This document shows positions 43,014-51,651 of a stretch of 64,000 nt of DNA, piece by piece; the first letter of the stretch is position 1, and every line of letters starts with the position of its first letter. Source of the DNA: MedAcidi-G1 sp002294285 (lineage in GTDB: Bacteria; Actinomycetota; Acidimicrobiia; Acidimicrobiales; MedAcidi-G1); contig CAXEUY010000001.1 of the NCBI GenBank assembly GCA_963999645.1, forward strand, positions 1-64,000, read 5' to 3'. The position numbers were made by a program, and so were the translations under genes. The notes under the pieces are model-generated. The model worked only from the letters and a program-made list of their open reading frames with translations. It had not been told where the DNA came from and made no database searches.

Positions 43014-44027
43014 CTACTTAGAGGTTTTATCTCTGACAGATTCTACAACTTCTGCAAGAAGGTCGGTGGGTGCGTCATATGGGACAGAAATGCCCATTCT
43101 GTCAGCCACATCACCAAATCTTTCAACTAGTTGACTGCCAACCTCTGAAGGCTCTCCTACAACCGCAAGAGTGTGTAGAACTTCGTCATCTATGATCGAA
43201 GATATTTCCTTCCATTTACCTTCTTTGGTCAGACGGTTTAACACGGGTTGCATCTCACCCCAACCATGAACATCAAGCGTGACTTTGTAAGCAGGAGTCG
43301 AACCATAGAAAGCTAAGTTAAATTTCGCACCCGTAATGGCTTTTTCATGTTCTTCATCAGAACGGTAGGTGCAAATTATCGCGTTGGGAATAAGTTTTGG
43401 TTTGTCTTTTCGTCCTGTTTTTATAGCTCCTTCTGAAAGAGCTGGGATAGTGACTTCATCCAAAAATTTACGACTGCTAAAAGGATGTATAAGAACCCCG
43501 TCAGAAAGCTCTCCAGCCATTTTGGTCATCAAAGGACCAAGCGCTGCCAACCATATAGGCGGCGGCTTCCATTGCATTGGATCAGGAACAAAAATAGGTG
43601 TCATCAAACTGAATTTGTAGAACTCTCCTTGGTAATTCAAATCTGACCCCTCTGACCAGCATTCGAAGATGGCTTTGATCGATTCAATCACTTCACGCAT
43701 TTGAGCTACCGGACGCTCCCAAACTGATGAATACCTTTTTTCTATATGTGGTTTGATTTGGCTACCTAGACCAAGAGCCATTTTTCCTTTTGAGTATCGT
43801 TGTAAATCCCAACCGGTACAAGCAAGAAGCATTGGGCTGCGTGGAAACGCCAATGCGATGTTGGTATAACAGAAAAGGTCACTGTGCTCTGCAGCTAAGA
43901 CAAGCGGAGCGAACACATCACGGCTGGCTTCAGCAGTAAATACACCGTCAAATCCTGCTTCTGCCAATTCAGAGACCCGGTCCGGAACCAAAGACAAATC
44001 AGTTGTGATTCCTATATCTAGGAGCAT
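43014..44027 (-). CDS. LLM-class F420-dependent oxidoreductase
   Basis: A 337-residue luciferase-like monooxygenase-family protein. It starts MLLDIGITTDLSLVPDRVSE, then AEAGFDGVFTAEASRDVFAP and ALAFPRSPMLLACTGWDLQ, and GKMALGLGSQIKPHIEKRYS, the pattern of the actinobacterial F420-dependent subfamily (TIGR03617-like). The cofactor is probably F420; the substrate is unknown. ATG at 44027. It converges on the ArsC-like gene with a 3-base gap and is divergent from the alcohol dehydrogenase operon. Confidence 0.9.
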   Translation of the reverse strand: MLLDIGITTDLSLVPDRVSELAEAGFDGVFTAEASRDVFAPLVLAAEHSDLFCYTNIALAFPRSPMLLACTGWDLQRYSKGKMALGLGSQIKPHIEKRYSSVWERPVAQMREVIESIKAIFECWSEGSDLNYQGEFYKFSLMTPIFVPDPMQWKPPPIWLAALGPLMTKMAGELSDGVLIHPFSSRKFLDEVTIPALSEGAIKTGRKDKPKLIPNAIICTYRSDEEHEKAITGAKFNLAFYGSTPAYKVTLDVHGWGEMQPVLNRLTKEGKWKEISSIIDDEVLHTLAVVGEPSEVGSQLVERFGDVADRMGISVPYDAPTDLLAEVVESVRDKTSK

Positions 44028-44046
44028 GGCATTCCTTTAAATCAAT

Positions 44047-44074
44047 TGTTTAAAAAAACATAGTGCTTTAAACA
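44047..44074. promoter_or_regulatory. Inverted repeat in the divergent gap before the dehydrogenase operon
   Basis: TGTTTAAA (44047-44054) and TTTAAACA (44067-44074) are perfect inverted arms separated by 12 bases (centres 20 bases apart, two helical turns). It lies within the 130-base gap between the LLM gene and the alcohol dehydrogenase, where a dimeric regulator could act on both. AT-richness makes chance possible. Confidence 0.4.
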
Positions 44075-44157
44075 TTAAATTTTGTTGATCGGTTTTATAT
44101 ATCTTGCTTTTGTCAGTTAGGGTCATTGCATTAACAAGATAATTGCTAGGAGAAATA

Positions 44158-45240
44158 ATGCTTGGAGCTGTCCTCGAAACTGTACCAACAGATCAGCTTG
44201 TTATTGCTAACGATCTGACATTAAGAGATGTTGGTCCCGGAGATGTCAAACTAAAAGTAGCCCATAGTGGAGTGTGTCATTCTGATCTCTCTGCGATGAA
44301 CGGAACCATCCCGACAGAGCCGGGCAGCGTTTTAGGTCATGAGGGAGCAGGCATTGTGCTTGAAGTTGGCGAAGGTGTAACCCATGTATCAGAAGGGGAC
44401 CATGTGATTATTGCTTTTTCCCCTCCTTGTGGCGCTTGTCCACACTGCACAGGTAGACACCAACCGAATTTGTGCATGAATGGATTGATGGCGATGGGCA
44501 TAAATCAACAGTTCAGACAAGGCGACAGGACCATTGGATCTTTCTGTGGATGTGGAACCTTTGCTGAAGAAACAATAGTGCCAGCTATAGCCACCGTAAA
44601 GATCGATAATGATGTTCCTCTAGACATAGCAGCATTGATTGGTTGTGGAGTAACAACTGGAGTAGGTGCAGCTCTAAACACTGCAAAAGTCACACCAGGA
44701 TCATCAGTTCTGGTAGTAGGAGCAGGAGGGGTGGGCATAGCCGCCATTCAAGGAGCACGAATAGCCGGAGCCTCCGAAATTGTTGCAGTTGACCTGCATG
44801 AAGGGAAGTTAGAGAGAGCTAAAGCTTTTGGGGCAACACACGGTGTCACACCAGACGAGGTTCCTGCTGCACTGGCTGAAGTGACTGCAGGTGAAGGCTT
44901 TGATTTCACACTGGAATGCATCGGCTTAGCTTCGACAATGAGACAATCATTTGATCTGACTCGACGTGGTGGCACTTGCTGCATAGTAGGTGTAGGAAGA
45001 CCAGATGAGATGTTCGAGCTTTCCGCTTTTGAAATGTTCTTTTCAGAGAAAACGTTAATCGGCTCAATGTATGGAAGTGCAGATGTCAGGACCGATTTCA
45101 ATCGTTTTCTAAGTCTCTACAAGTCCGGAAAGTTAGACCTTGATGGAATGATCTCCAGAAGAATCAAACTGGATGAAGTCAACGATGCTCTGGGCAGTTT
45201 GGGCGACGCTGATGTCATAAGACAGGTAATCGATTTTTAA
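44158..45240 (+). CDS. Zinc-dependent alcohol dehydrogenase (class III/NDMA-dependent-like)
   Basis: A 360-residue medium-chain dehydrogenase. Catalytic zinc ligands in SGVCHSDLS and LGHEGAG. Structural zinc site PPCGACPHCTGRHQPNLC with four Cys. Rossmann motif VVGAGGVGIAAIQGARIAGA. The start is ATG 44158 with AGGAGA at 44148-44153; a TTG at 44143 is in frame but lacks such a site. It opens an operon with DUF35 and thiolase-fold genes, so it may oxidise an alcohol produced or used by that set (inference). Confidence 0.92.
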   Translation: MLGAVLETVPTDQLVIANDLTLRDVGPGDVKLKVAHSGVCHSDLSAMNGTIPTEPGSVLGHEGAGIVLEVGEGVTHVSEGDHVIIAFSPPCGACPHCTGRHQPNLCMNGLMAMGINQQFRQGDRTIGSFCGCGTFAEETIVPAIATVKIDNDVPLDIAALIGCGVTTGVGAALNTAKVTPGSSVLVVGAGGVGIAAIQGARIAGASEIVAVDLHEGKLERAKAFGATHGVTPDEVPAALAEVTAGEGFDFTLECIGLASTMRQSFDLTRRGGTCCIVGVGRPDEMFELSAFEMFFSEKTLIGSMYGSADVRTDFNRFLSLYKSGKLDLDGMISRRIKLDEVNDALGSLGDADVIRQVIDF

Positions 45241-45266
45241 TCATCTAAAGAAGTTGTGACTTTAGA

Positions 45267-45728
45267 ATGAGCGAAACCGAAGAACCCCTAAGGGCTGAAC
45301 TCACTGTTGAGTACCCTTTCACTCGAACCACTGGAGATGTGATAGGTGCGTTCATGACCGGACTACGAGAAAAGCGCATTTTCGGCATCAAGCGACAAGA
45401 TGGCGGTGTATTAGTTCCCCCGCTTGAATATGACCCTGCGTCAAGTGAACCGTTGACAGAAATGGTGGAAGTTTCTCAAAGCGGAGTTGTTGAGACTTGG
45501 ACTTGGGTAGACCCCCCACGCCCACAGTCTCCTTGGAGCGAACCTCATGCTTTAGCACTGATAAAACTTGATGGTGCAGACACATCGATGTTGCATGCTG
45601 TACTCGCGGATTCTCCTTCGGATATGAGTACTGGAATGAGAGTTACGGCTATTTGGGAAGAAGAACGTGTAGGTCATATAGCTGATCTAACAGGATTTAT
45701 AAAAGAAGTCGAAGAGAGTGATTCTTAA
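45267..45728 (+). CDS. DUF35 OB-fold protein lacking the zinc ribbon (first copy)
   Basis: A 153-residue DUF35-type protein. The N-terminal helix (TTGDVIGAFMTGLREKRIF) and OB strands (VVETWTWVDPP, HALALIKLDGADTSMLHAV, GMRVTAIWEE) are kept. Where relatives have CxxC...CxxC, this one reads GIKRQDGGVLVPPLEYDP and has no Cys at all. DUF35 proteins usually dock thiolase-fold enzymes and channel CoA substrates. It is followed at once by a second DUF35 gene and two thiolase-fold genes. Confidence 0.85.
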   Translation: MSETEEPLRAELTVEYPFTRTTGDVIGAFMTGLREKRIFGIKRQDGGVLVPPLEYDPASSEPLTEMVEVSQSGVVETWTWVDPPRPQSPWSEPHALALIKLDGADTSMLHAVLADSPSDMSTGMRVTAIWEEERVGHIADLTGFIKEVEESDS

Positions 45729-45729
45729 T

Positions 45730-46302
45730 ATGAGCGAATCAGACTCCGCCACCTCGCCATTGTCGAAAAAAGTCAAAATTCCTGACTCAATAAGAGAACT
45801 GGAACCAGTTCGTTCAATACGATGCCCAGTGAAGCTCATTTATGATTTTGTACCCAGTCCGCCTGTGCAGGAATACTTGCGTTCATATTCGAAAAAAAGA
45901 ATTTTAGGTCATCGTTCACCCATTGACGGGGCCGTTTTTGTTCCCCCTCGTGGAGTCGACCCAAGACACGGTGTTCAGATAGATGAAGTAGTCGAACTAC
46001 CAGATAGAGGGCATGTAGGTAATTTTTGTGTAACTCATCTACCCATACCAGGCAGGGATGACCTTGATACCCCATATGTAAGTGCATGGATTCATTTAGA
46101 TGGCGCAAATGTTGGTTTTTTGGGTCTAGTCGCCGGTTGCGAAAATGATGAAGTTCACATAGGTATGCGTGTCCAAGCAGTATGGAAAAAAGAAGAAGAA
46201 CTTGGGAATACCGCTGAAAACATACTTTTTTGGAAACCTACAGGTGAGCCCAGCATCCCTCCCGATGAAGCAGGCAACCGTGCATGGGGTCATGACAAAT
46301 GA
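45730..46302 (+). CDS. DUF35 OB-fold protein lacking the zinc ribbon (second copy)
   Basis: A 190-residue second DUF35-type protein. It has the same helix and OB layout (VQEYLRSYSKKRILGHRSP, DGAVFVPPRGVDPRHG, SAWIHLDGANVGFLGLVAG, IGMRVQAVWKKEEE), also without the zinc-binding Cys pairs. The start is taken as ATG 45730, one base after the previous stop; GTG 45718 is an alternative. Its stop overlaps the next ATG (ATGA). The two copies are probably paralogues that form a heteromer with the two thiolase-fold proteins (inference). Confidence 0.83.
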   Translation: MSESDSATSPLSKKVKIPDSIRELEPVRSIRCPVKLIYDFVPSPPVQEYLRSYSKKRILGHRSPIDGAVFVPPRGVDPRHGVQIDEVVELPDRGHVGNFCVTHLPIPGRDDLDTPYVSAWIHLDGANVGFLGLVAGCENDEVHIGMRVQAVWKKEEELGNTAENILFWKPTGEPSIPPDEAGNRAWGHDK

Positions 46303-47372
46303 GTAAATCCCATAGCTTTAGAGATATAGCCGTAATTTCTGTCGCCAGTCACCAAACGAAGACTTTGAGCCAAGTCAATGAAGTGCAATTAATGGCCGAT
46401 CTTATAAGTCGGAGCAGAAATTCAGCAGGTCTACAACAAGAAGAAATTGGTTTCACATGTTCGGGAAGTAGCGACTTTTTAGCTGGACAGGCTTTTTCAT
46501 TTGTTCACACTTTAGATGCAGTCGGAGCGGTTCCTCCGATTTCTGAAAGCCATGTCGAAATGGACGGAGCTTTCGCTTTATATGAAGCGTGGGTGAAGCT
46601 TCAAATAGGAGAAGTTGACACTGCTCTTGTATACAGCTACGGAAAACCATCTGCTGGATCAGTGATTGACGTTTTGGCTACACAGTTGGATCCATATTAT
46701 GTTTCTCCTCTCTGGCCTGATTGCTTTTCTCTAGCTGGGCTTCAAGCCCGTTCACTGCTTGACAAAGGGTCAATAAGTCTGGAAAGAATGTCAGAAGTCG
46801 CGATGAGAAGTCAAAAAAACGCCTTTAATAATCCAAATGGAGTCAGATCCTCAGAAGACATTTCGTTAGATGCTTTAATGAGCGAGCCAGTTGTAGCTGA
46901 CCCTCTAAGAAAAAGTGACCTTTCAGAGATTGTCGATGGCGGATGCGCAGTGGTTCTGGCAGCTGACAAAAAAGCAGACTCACTTTGTGAAAGACCCGCC
47001 TGGATAAAGGGAATAGATCATAGAATCGATTCCCACACGCTAGGGGCACGAGATCTGACGAGATCACCATCAGCTTGCTTGGCTGCTGAAAAAGCTGGCA
47101 TAAACAGTGACCGACTTGATATAGCTGAGATCCACGGAATGACTTCGGCTCAAGAACTCATTCTTGAAAAAGAGTTCAACCTCGGAGATGAAACAAAAGT
47201 AAACCCTTCAGGTGGTGCGCTTGCAGCAGACACAGTGATGGCATCCGGTTTAATAAGAATCGCAGAAGTGGCTTCGAGAATCATTTCCGGACAAGCAGAC
47301 CGAGGTTTAGCACATGCGACTTCAGGACCATGTCTCCAACAAAATCTCGTATGCATTATGGAAGGTAAATAA
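46299..47372 (+). CDS. Thiolase-fold protein without nucleophilic Cys (first of pair)
   Basis: A 357-residue SCP-x/thiolase-like protein. The nucleophile region reads SHVEMDGAFALYEAWV, so the ACxSG Cys is missing. EIHGMTSAQELI stands where thiolases have the His-containing loop. The C-terminus is AHATSGPCLQQNLVCIMEGK. Without the nucleophile, thiolysis is unlikely; an aldolase-like or structural role is more likely. It overlaps the DUF35 gene before it by 4 bases and the next gene by one base (TAATG). Confidence 0.83.
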   Translation: MSKSHSFRDIAVISVASHQTKTLSQVNEVQLMADLISRSRNSAGLQQEEIGFTCSGSSDFLAGQAFSFVHTLDAVGAVPPISESHVEMDGAFALYEAWVKLQIGEVDTALVYSYGKPSAGSVIDVLATQLDPYYVSPLWPDCFSLAGLQARSLLDKGSISLERMSEVAMRSQKNAFNNPNGVRSSEDISLDALMSEPVVADPLRKSDLSEIVDGGCAVVLAADKKADSLCERPAWIKGIDHRIDSHTLGARDLTRSPSACLAAEKAGINSDRLDIAEIHGMTSAQELILEKEFNLGDETKVNPSGGALAADTVMASGLIRIAEVASRIISGQADRGLAHATSGPCLQQNLVCIMEGK

Positions 47373-48535
47373 TGTCAGCAGAATTAACAGCAGTTCTTGG
47401 AGTCGGACAGACTAAATATTCAACAACTCGCGGAGATGTATCAATCGCTGGACTTTGCAGAGAGGCAGCTTATAGAGCTCTAGAGGATGCCTGTTTAGAC
47501 TTTAAAGAAATTGATGCAGTGGTTATTGGTAAAGCTCCAGATTTCTTCGAAGGAGTAATGATGCCAGAACTGTATCTAGCTGAAGCCCTTGGAGCAGTTG
47601 GAAAACCAATTCTTAGAGTCCATACCGCTGGATCAGTAGGAGGATCCACCGCTTTGGTAGCAGCCTCACTAATACAGTCCCGCGTGCATGAAAAAGTACT
47701 TACAATTGGATTCGAAAAACAATCTGAATCAAATGCGACCTGGGCACTTTCTTTACCGCAACCCTTTTCTGTTTCAATAAACGCAGGTGCTGGTGGCTAT
47801 TTTTCTCCAATTATCCGACAGTATATGAAAAGGTCTGGAGCCCCTGAATTAATAGGTTGCATGGTTGCGTTCAAAGACAGGCAGCATGCATTGAAAAACC
47901 CGTATGCACATTTACACCAAAATGAATTGACTTTCGAAGAAGTTGTTGATTCTCCAATGTTATGGAATCCAATTCGTTATTCGGAAACGTGTCCTTCTTC
48001 GGACGGTGCATGCGCAATGGTTCTAGGAAACGAAAAATCAGGTGACAAAGCTGAGAACCCGGTTGCATGGGTGCATGGAACAGCTATGCGATCTGAATCC
48101 AACAATTTTCCTGGCAGAGATGAAGTTAATCCACTCGCGAGTAGAGAGTGCGCAGCTGATGTATTTAAACAAGCAGGAATAACCGATCCGTTGAAAGAAA
48201 TTGATGCTGTGGAGATTTACGTTCCCTTTTCATGGTACGAGCCTATGTGGTTGGAAAGTTTGGGTTTTGCGGAACTGGATCAAGGTTGGAAAATGGTAGA
48301 GGACGGAACGACAAGTCTGGAAGGAGGTCAATTGCCCGTCAACTGTTCAGGTGGAGTTCTTTCTTCTAATCCGATTGGTGCTTCAGGGATGATCCGTTTT
48401 GCAGAAGCGGCATTGCAGGTTAGAGGTATGGCGGGAGAGCATCAAGTAGATGGCGCTAAAAAATCATTTGGTCACGCATATGGGGGAGGGGCACAGTATT
48501 TCGCGATGTGGGTAGTTGGGTCCGAAAAACCTTAA
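47372..48535 (+). CDS. Thiolase-fold protein without nucleophilic Cys (second of pair)
   Basis: A 387-residue thiolase-like protein. The nucleophile block is RVHTAGSVGGSTALVAASLI, with Gly where the Cys is expected. SETCPSSDGACAMVLGNE and the C-terminal NCSGGVLSSNPIGASG are SCP-x-like; FGHAYGGGAQYFAMWVVG ends the fold. The pair plus two DUF35 proteins looks like a hetero-oligomer akin to Ltp2-ChsH2 or archaeal DUF35/thiolase complexes. The reaction is unknown. Confidence 0.85.
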   Translation: MSAELTAVLGVGQTKYSTTRGDVSIAGLCREAAYRALEDACLDFKEIDAVVIGKAPDFFEGVMMPELYLAEALGAVGKPILRVHTAGSVGGSTALVAASLIQSRVHEKVLTIGFEKQSESNATWALSLPQPFSVSINAGAGGYFSPIIRQYMKRSGAPELIGCMVAFKDRQHALKNPYAHLHQNELTFEEVVDSPMLWNPIRYSETCPSSDGACAMVLGNEKSGDKAENPVAWVHGTAMRSESNNFPGRDEVNPLASRECAADVFKQAGITDPLKEIDAVEIYVPFSWYEPMWLESLGFAELDQGWKMVEDGTTSLEGGQLPVNCSGGVLSSNPIGASGMIRFAEAALQVRGMAGEHQVDGAKKSFGHAYGGGAQYFAMWVVGSEKP

Positions 48536-48589
48536 CAGTGAGACTTGACTAAAAATTTTGCCTAATATGTAGTAACCCAGAGAAGGTTT

Positions 48590-48603
48590 ACCGTTTCGAC
48601 GGT
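48590..48603. promoter_or_regulatory. UUCG-capped hairpin before the ferredoxin gene
   Basis: ACCGT-TTCG-ACGGT (48590-48603): a 5-bp stem with the very stable UUCG loop, with possible outer GGT/ACC pairing (48585-48587 and 48605-48607). No T-run follows. It sits in the 89-base gap between thiolase and ferredoxin genes, 21 bases before the ferredoxin ATG. It could be an attenuator, an RNA stabiliser or an operator. Confidence 0.45.
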
Positions 48604-48624
48604 TACCGAAAATAAGGAGCTCGA

Positions 48625-48816
48625 ATGAGAGTAGTAGTCGATTTTGACCTTTGTGAAAGTAACGCTATTTGTATGCAGATAGCCCCAGACATTTTTGAAG
48701 TTAGAGATGATGATTTCCTTTACGTGTTGGAAGAGACACCGAGCGAGGATCGCAGATCGAGCCTTGAAGAAAGTGTTCAACGTTGTCCAAAGCAGGCCAT
48801 TTCGATTGAGGAATAG
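48625..48816 (+). CDS. P450-type 3Fe-4S/4Fe-4S ferredoxin
   Basis: A 63-residue one-electron carrier. Cys10 and Cys16 (LCESNAICMQI) and Cys54 (QRCPKQAISI) give CxxNxxC...CP, the actinobacterial P450-ferredoxin motif with Asn at the variable position, suggesting a 3Fe-4S or atypical cluster. GGAG ribosome site before ATG 48625. The downstream gene encodes the matching reductase. Likely client: the P450 at 2-3 kb or others elsewhere (inference). Confidence 0.93.
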   Translation: MRVVVDFDLCESNAICMQIAPDIFEVRDDDFLYVLEETPSEDRRSSLEESVQRCPKQAISIEE

Positions 48817-48835
48817 CTGAAAAAGAAAGTTTAAA

Positions 48836-50041
48836 ATGCGCAGTTCTATAACGATCGTAGGTGCCTCTCTATCCGGTATTAGAGCCGCAGAAACTTTAAG
48901 AGCTGAAGGTTTCAAAGGAAAGATTAAACTTTTTGGGGATGAAGAACGAACCCCCTACGATAGACCCCCTTTGTCGAAGAATTTCCTAGACGGGGAAATG
49001 CCATTTGAGAGACTCTCTTTAATATCCGAAGAAAAGATTCTTGAATTAGAAATCGAACTCGCACTTGGGAGTAAAGCTACAAATCTTGATGTTGAATCAC
49101 AAACTTTAGAAATTGAAGGAATAAAAGAAAGTTATGACGGCCTGATTATTGCAACTGGCGCTAGAGCTAGAAAATTGCCCAATAGCGACAAGATCCAAGG
49201 GGTGCACACTTTAAGAAGTATCGATGACAGCATAAGAATACGTGAAGCCTTTAAATCAGGTAAATCTAAAGTAGTGATCGTAGGTGCTGGTTTCATCGGT
49301 TGTGAAGTGGCATCAACCGCAAGCAATTTAGGGCTCGAAGTCACAGTTTTGGAAACGCAACACGTTCCTCTCTGTCACGTTTTGGGAGAGAAAGTCGGAA
49401 CTATAATTTCAGATCTTCATACAACTAATGGGGTTGAGTTGAACTGTGGAGTGAAAGTTCAAGAAATTCAAGGAGGCGACCATGTCGAAGGTGTCCTCTT
49501 AACAGATGGAACTTTAATCGAAGCGGATCTAGTGATCGTAGGTATAGGAGCAGTTCCAAACACAGAGTGGTTAGAAAACTCAGGTCTTACTATCGACGAT
49601 GGAGTTTGCTGTGATGAAACGTGTTTGGCGGCACCGAATATTGTTGCAGCAGGTGATGTAGCCCGCTGGTATCACGTAGGTTACGGGAAAAGCATAAGGC
49701 TAGAACACTGGGATAATGCTGCAGAACAGGGAAAATACTCTGCGCAGAGACTCTTGCATGATGAGGCAAACAACCCTCCTTATGCTCCGGTGCCATGGTT
49801 TTGGAGCGACCAGTTTGACAGAAAGATCCAGCTTGCCGGTATTAGCAGTCCAGAAGATGAATTTGAAGTAGTGGTTGATTCCCCACAGGAGGGAAGATTT
49901 ACAGGAATATACGGCAACGAAGGCAAACTAAGAGCGGTTATCGGAATTAATCGCCCACGACATGTGATGCAGTTCAAGTCACTAATAGAAAAAGGATCAT
50001 CATGGAAAGAGGCCTTAGAGTTCGCTAGCGGAATTGAATAA
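48836..50041 (+). CDS. FAD-dependent ferredoxin reductase
   Basis: A 401-residue pyridine-nucleotide-disulfide-type reductase of the putidaredoxin reductase/BphA4 class. FAD site IVGASLSGIRAAETLRAEGF, NAD(P) site VVIVGAGFIGCEVAS, second FAD motif ECLAAPNIVAAGDVA-like (CLAAPNIVAAGDVARWY), and a C-terminal reductase domain (WFWSDQFDRKIQLAG). It passes electrons from NADH to the ferredoxin 20 bases upstream. Confidence 0.94.
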   Translation: MRSSITIVGASLSGIRAAETLRAEGFKGKIKLFGDEERTPYDRPPLSKNFLDGEMPFERLSLISEEKILELEIELALGSKATNLDVESQTLEIEGIKESYDGLIIATGARARKLPNSDKIQGVHTLRSIDDSIRIREAFKSGKSKVVIVGAGFIGCEVASTASNLGLEVTVLETQHVPLCHVLGEKVGTIISDLHTTNGVELNCGVKVQEIQGGDHVEGVLLTDGTLIEADLVIVGIGAVPNTEWLENSGLTIDDGVCCDETCLAAPNIVAAGDVARWYHVGYGKSIRLEHWDNAAEQGKYSAQRLLHDEANNPPYAPVPWFWSDQFDRKIQLAGISSPEDEFEVVVDSPQEGRFTGIYGNEGKLRAVIGINRPRHVMQFKSLIEKGSSWKEALEFASGIE

Positions 50042-50052
50042 CAGTTGTTGTC

Positions 50053-50544
50053 ATGTGGAAATTAAGAATTTTTTTGATATTCATCCTTATGTGTAGTTGT
50101 TCTCAAAGTGAAGGTGATTTAGATCCTAAAATCATCGAAGAAGCCATTCCAAATGCAGTTCTTGCAGAATATTCACATTTAATTTCGGAAGTTCGATGTC
50201 CCGAGAAAATAAAAAAAGACTTAGAGATCATTTCCTGTGTATTGACAGTAGAAGGGAAAACAATTCCCGTGTCAGTCATAGGACCTGATGTTACTGGTTC
50301 TTTTGTCGTTAACCCCAGATTGAAAATGGTCAGATCCGATGATCTTGCTCAAAAGATGAAGGAAAGACTAGATGACGATTTAAACATAGAAAACTCAATA
50401 AAATGTTCTCCCGAAATTAGAGTTGCTCACCCAGATCAAATATTCGAATGCGAAATAGTAGACCCTGAAGGCAGAACTCACTATTTAGATGCCAAAATCG
50501 TTGATTTTTATGGCGGATTTGAAATACTAAGTCGGTCGGAATAG
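50053..50544 (+). CDS. Small lipoprotein with tandem DUF4333-like repeats
   Basis: A 163-residue probable lipoprotein. The signal segment WKLRIFLIFILMCSCSQ ends in a lipobox-like MCSC (Cys16). Two similar halves follow, each with a CP or CSPE and a later Cys (VRCPEKIKKDLEIISCVLT; IKCSPEIRVAHPDQIFECEI), resembling the actinobacterial DUF4333 pattern with one disulfide per half. Function unknown. ATG 50053, 11 bases after the reductase. Confidence 0.7.
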   Translation: MWKLRIFLIFILMCSCSQSEGDLDPKIIEEAIPNAVLAEYSHLISEVRCPEKIKKDLEIISCVLTVEGKTIPVSVIGPDVTGSFVVNPRLKMVRSDDLAQKMKERLDDDLNIENSIKCSPEIRVAHPDQIFECEIVDPEGRTHYLDAKIVDFYGGFEILSRSE

Positions 50545-50602
50545 ATCTGTTTAATTAGTGACTACAACTTCTAAACTTAGAATTCGCTTTGAGAAAGTTG
50601 AA

Positions 50603-51604
50603 ATGAAACAAAACAAAAATCACATCACCTCACATGATGTTGTAGGGGTTGGTAACGCAATAGTTGATGTAATTGCAGAGGTAGATGACTCATTTATTGT
50701 TAGTCAGGATCTTGTTAAGGGATCAATGAACTTAGTTGATGCTAAACGTTCGATTGAATTGTACGGTTTGCTGTCACAAGGTTCAGAAACGCCCGGTGGT
50801 TCTGCTGCTAACTCAATGGTGGGAGTCGCAGAACTGGGTGGTTCTGCTGCTTATATAGGAAAAATATCAAATGATTCTGCTGGGGGAGTATTTAAAGAAG
50901 GAATGTCTAAAGCAGGGGTCATTTTCTCATGCGCGATTGATGATGGTCTTCCCACAGCACGTTCGATAGTGTTGGTTACCCCTGATGCACAGAGGACAAT
51001 GAATACTTTCCTAGGAGCGTCCGCTCATTTAGCTCCAGAGAACATAGACGAAGAATTGGTGTCTTCGGCGGGAATACTTTACTGCGAGGGTTACCTGTGG
51101 GATACGGACGAATCTAAAGATGCCATACGTAAAGCTATGCAGATTTCCAAATCCGCGGACCGAAAGGTTGCACTTGCCCTATCAGATACTTTCTGTGTCG
51201 AAAGGCATCGTGAAGACTGGCTCGAACTTTTGGAAGAATTTGTAGATTTGCTTTTCTGCAATGAAAAAGAAATATGTTCTCTTTACGAAACTGATGACTT
51301 GAATGAAGCAACAGAGAAAGTTTCTGAAAAAGTAGATGTTGCATTCGTAACATTGGGATCGAGAGGCTCTTTAGTGGTTGAGAGTGAAAATACATTCAGC
51401 GTTAAAGCAGTAGAAGTTGACGATGTTGTAGATAGCACTGGAGCAGGGGACATGTTTGCCAGTGGAGTGATTTTCGGAATAGGTCAAGAACTACCTCTAA
51501 TCACTTGCGCAGAGATAGGTTCAATAATGGCATCAGAGGTTATTACTGAATTGGGTTGTCGACTAAAAAGTGATCCCAAAAAGTTAATCAAGCACCTTTT
51601 ATAG
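50603..51604 (+). CDS. PfkB-family carbohydrate/adenosine kinase
   Basis: A 333-residue PfkB kinase. It begins VVGVGNAIVDVIAEVDDSF. GGSAANSMVGVAELGGSAAY is the substrate-binding signature and DSTGAGDMFASGVIFG the catalytic Asp motif. Many bacterial members with this pattern are called adenosine kinase; sugar kinases are the alternative. The start is ATG 50603 with GAGAAAG at 50591-50597; a GTG at 50558 is in frame. Nearby adenosine deaminase and a nucleoside transporter favour adenosine (inference). Confidence 0.87.
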   Translation: MKQNKNHITSHDVVGVGNAIVDVIAEVDDSFIVSQDLVKGSMNLVDAKRSIELYGLLSQGSETPGGSAANSMVGVAELGGSAAYIGKISNDSAGGVFKEGMSKAGVIFSCAIDDGLPTARSIVLVTPDAQRTMNTFLGASAHLAPENIDEELVSSAGILYCEGYLWDTDESKDAIRKAMQISKSADRKVALALSDTFCVERHREDWLELLEEFVDLLFCNEKEICSLYETDDLNEATEKVSEKVDVAFVTLGSRGSLVVESENTFSVKAVEVDDVVDSTGAGDMFASGVIFGIGQELPLITCAEIGSIMASEVITELGCRLKSDPKKLIKHLL

Positions 51605-51651
51605 GCATAGATGATGTCGTGATATTCACTCCTCCAAGCTAGTTTGTTTTT

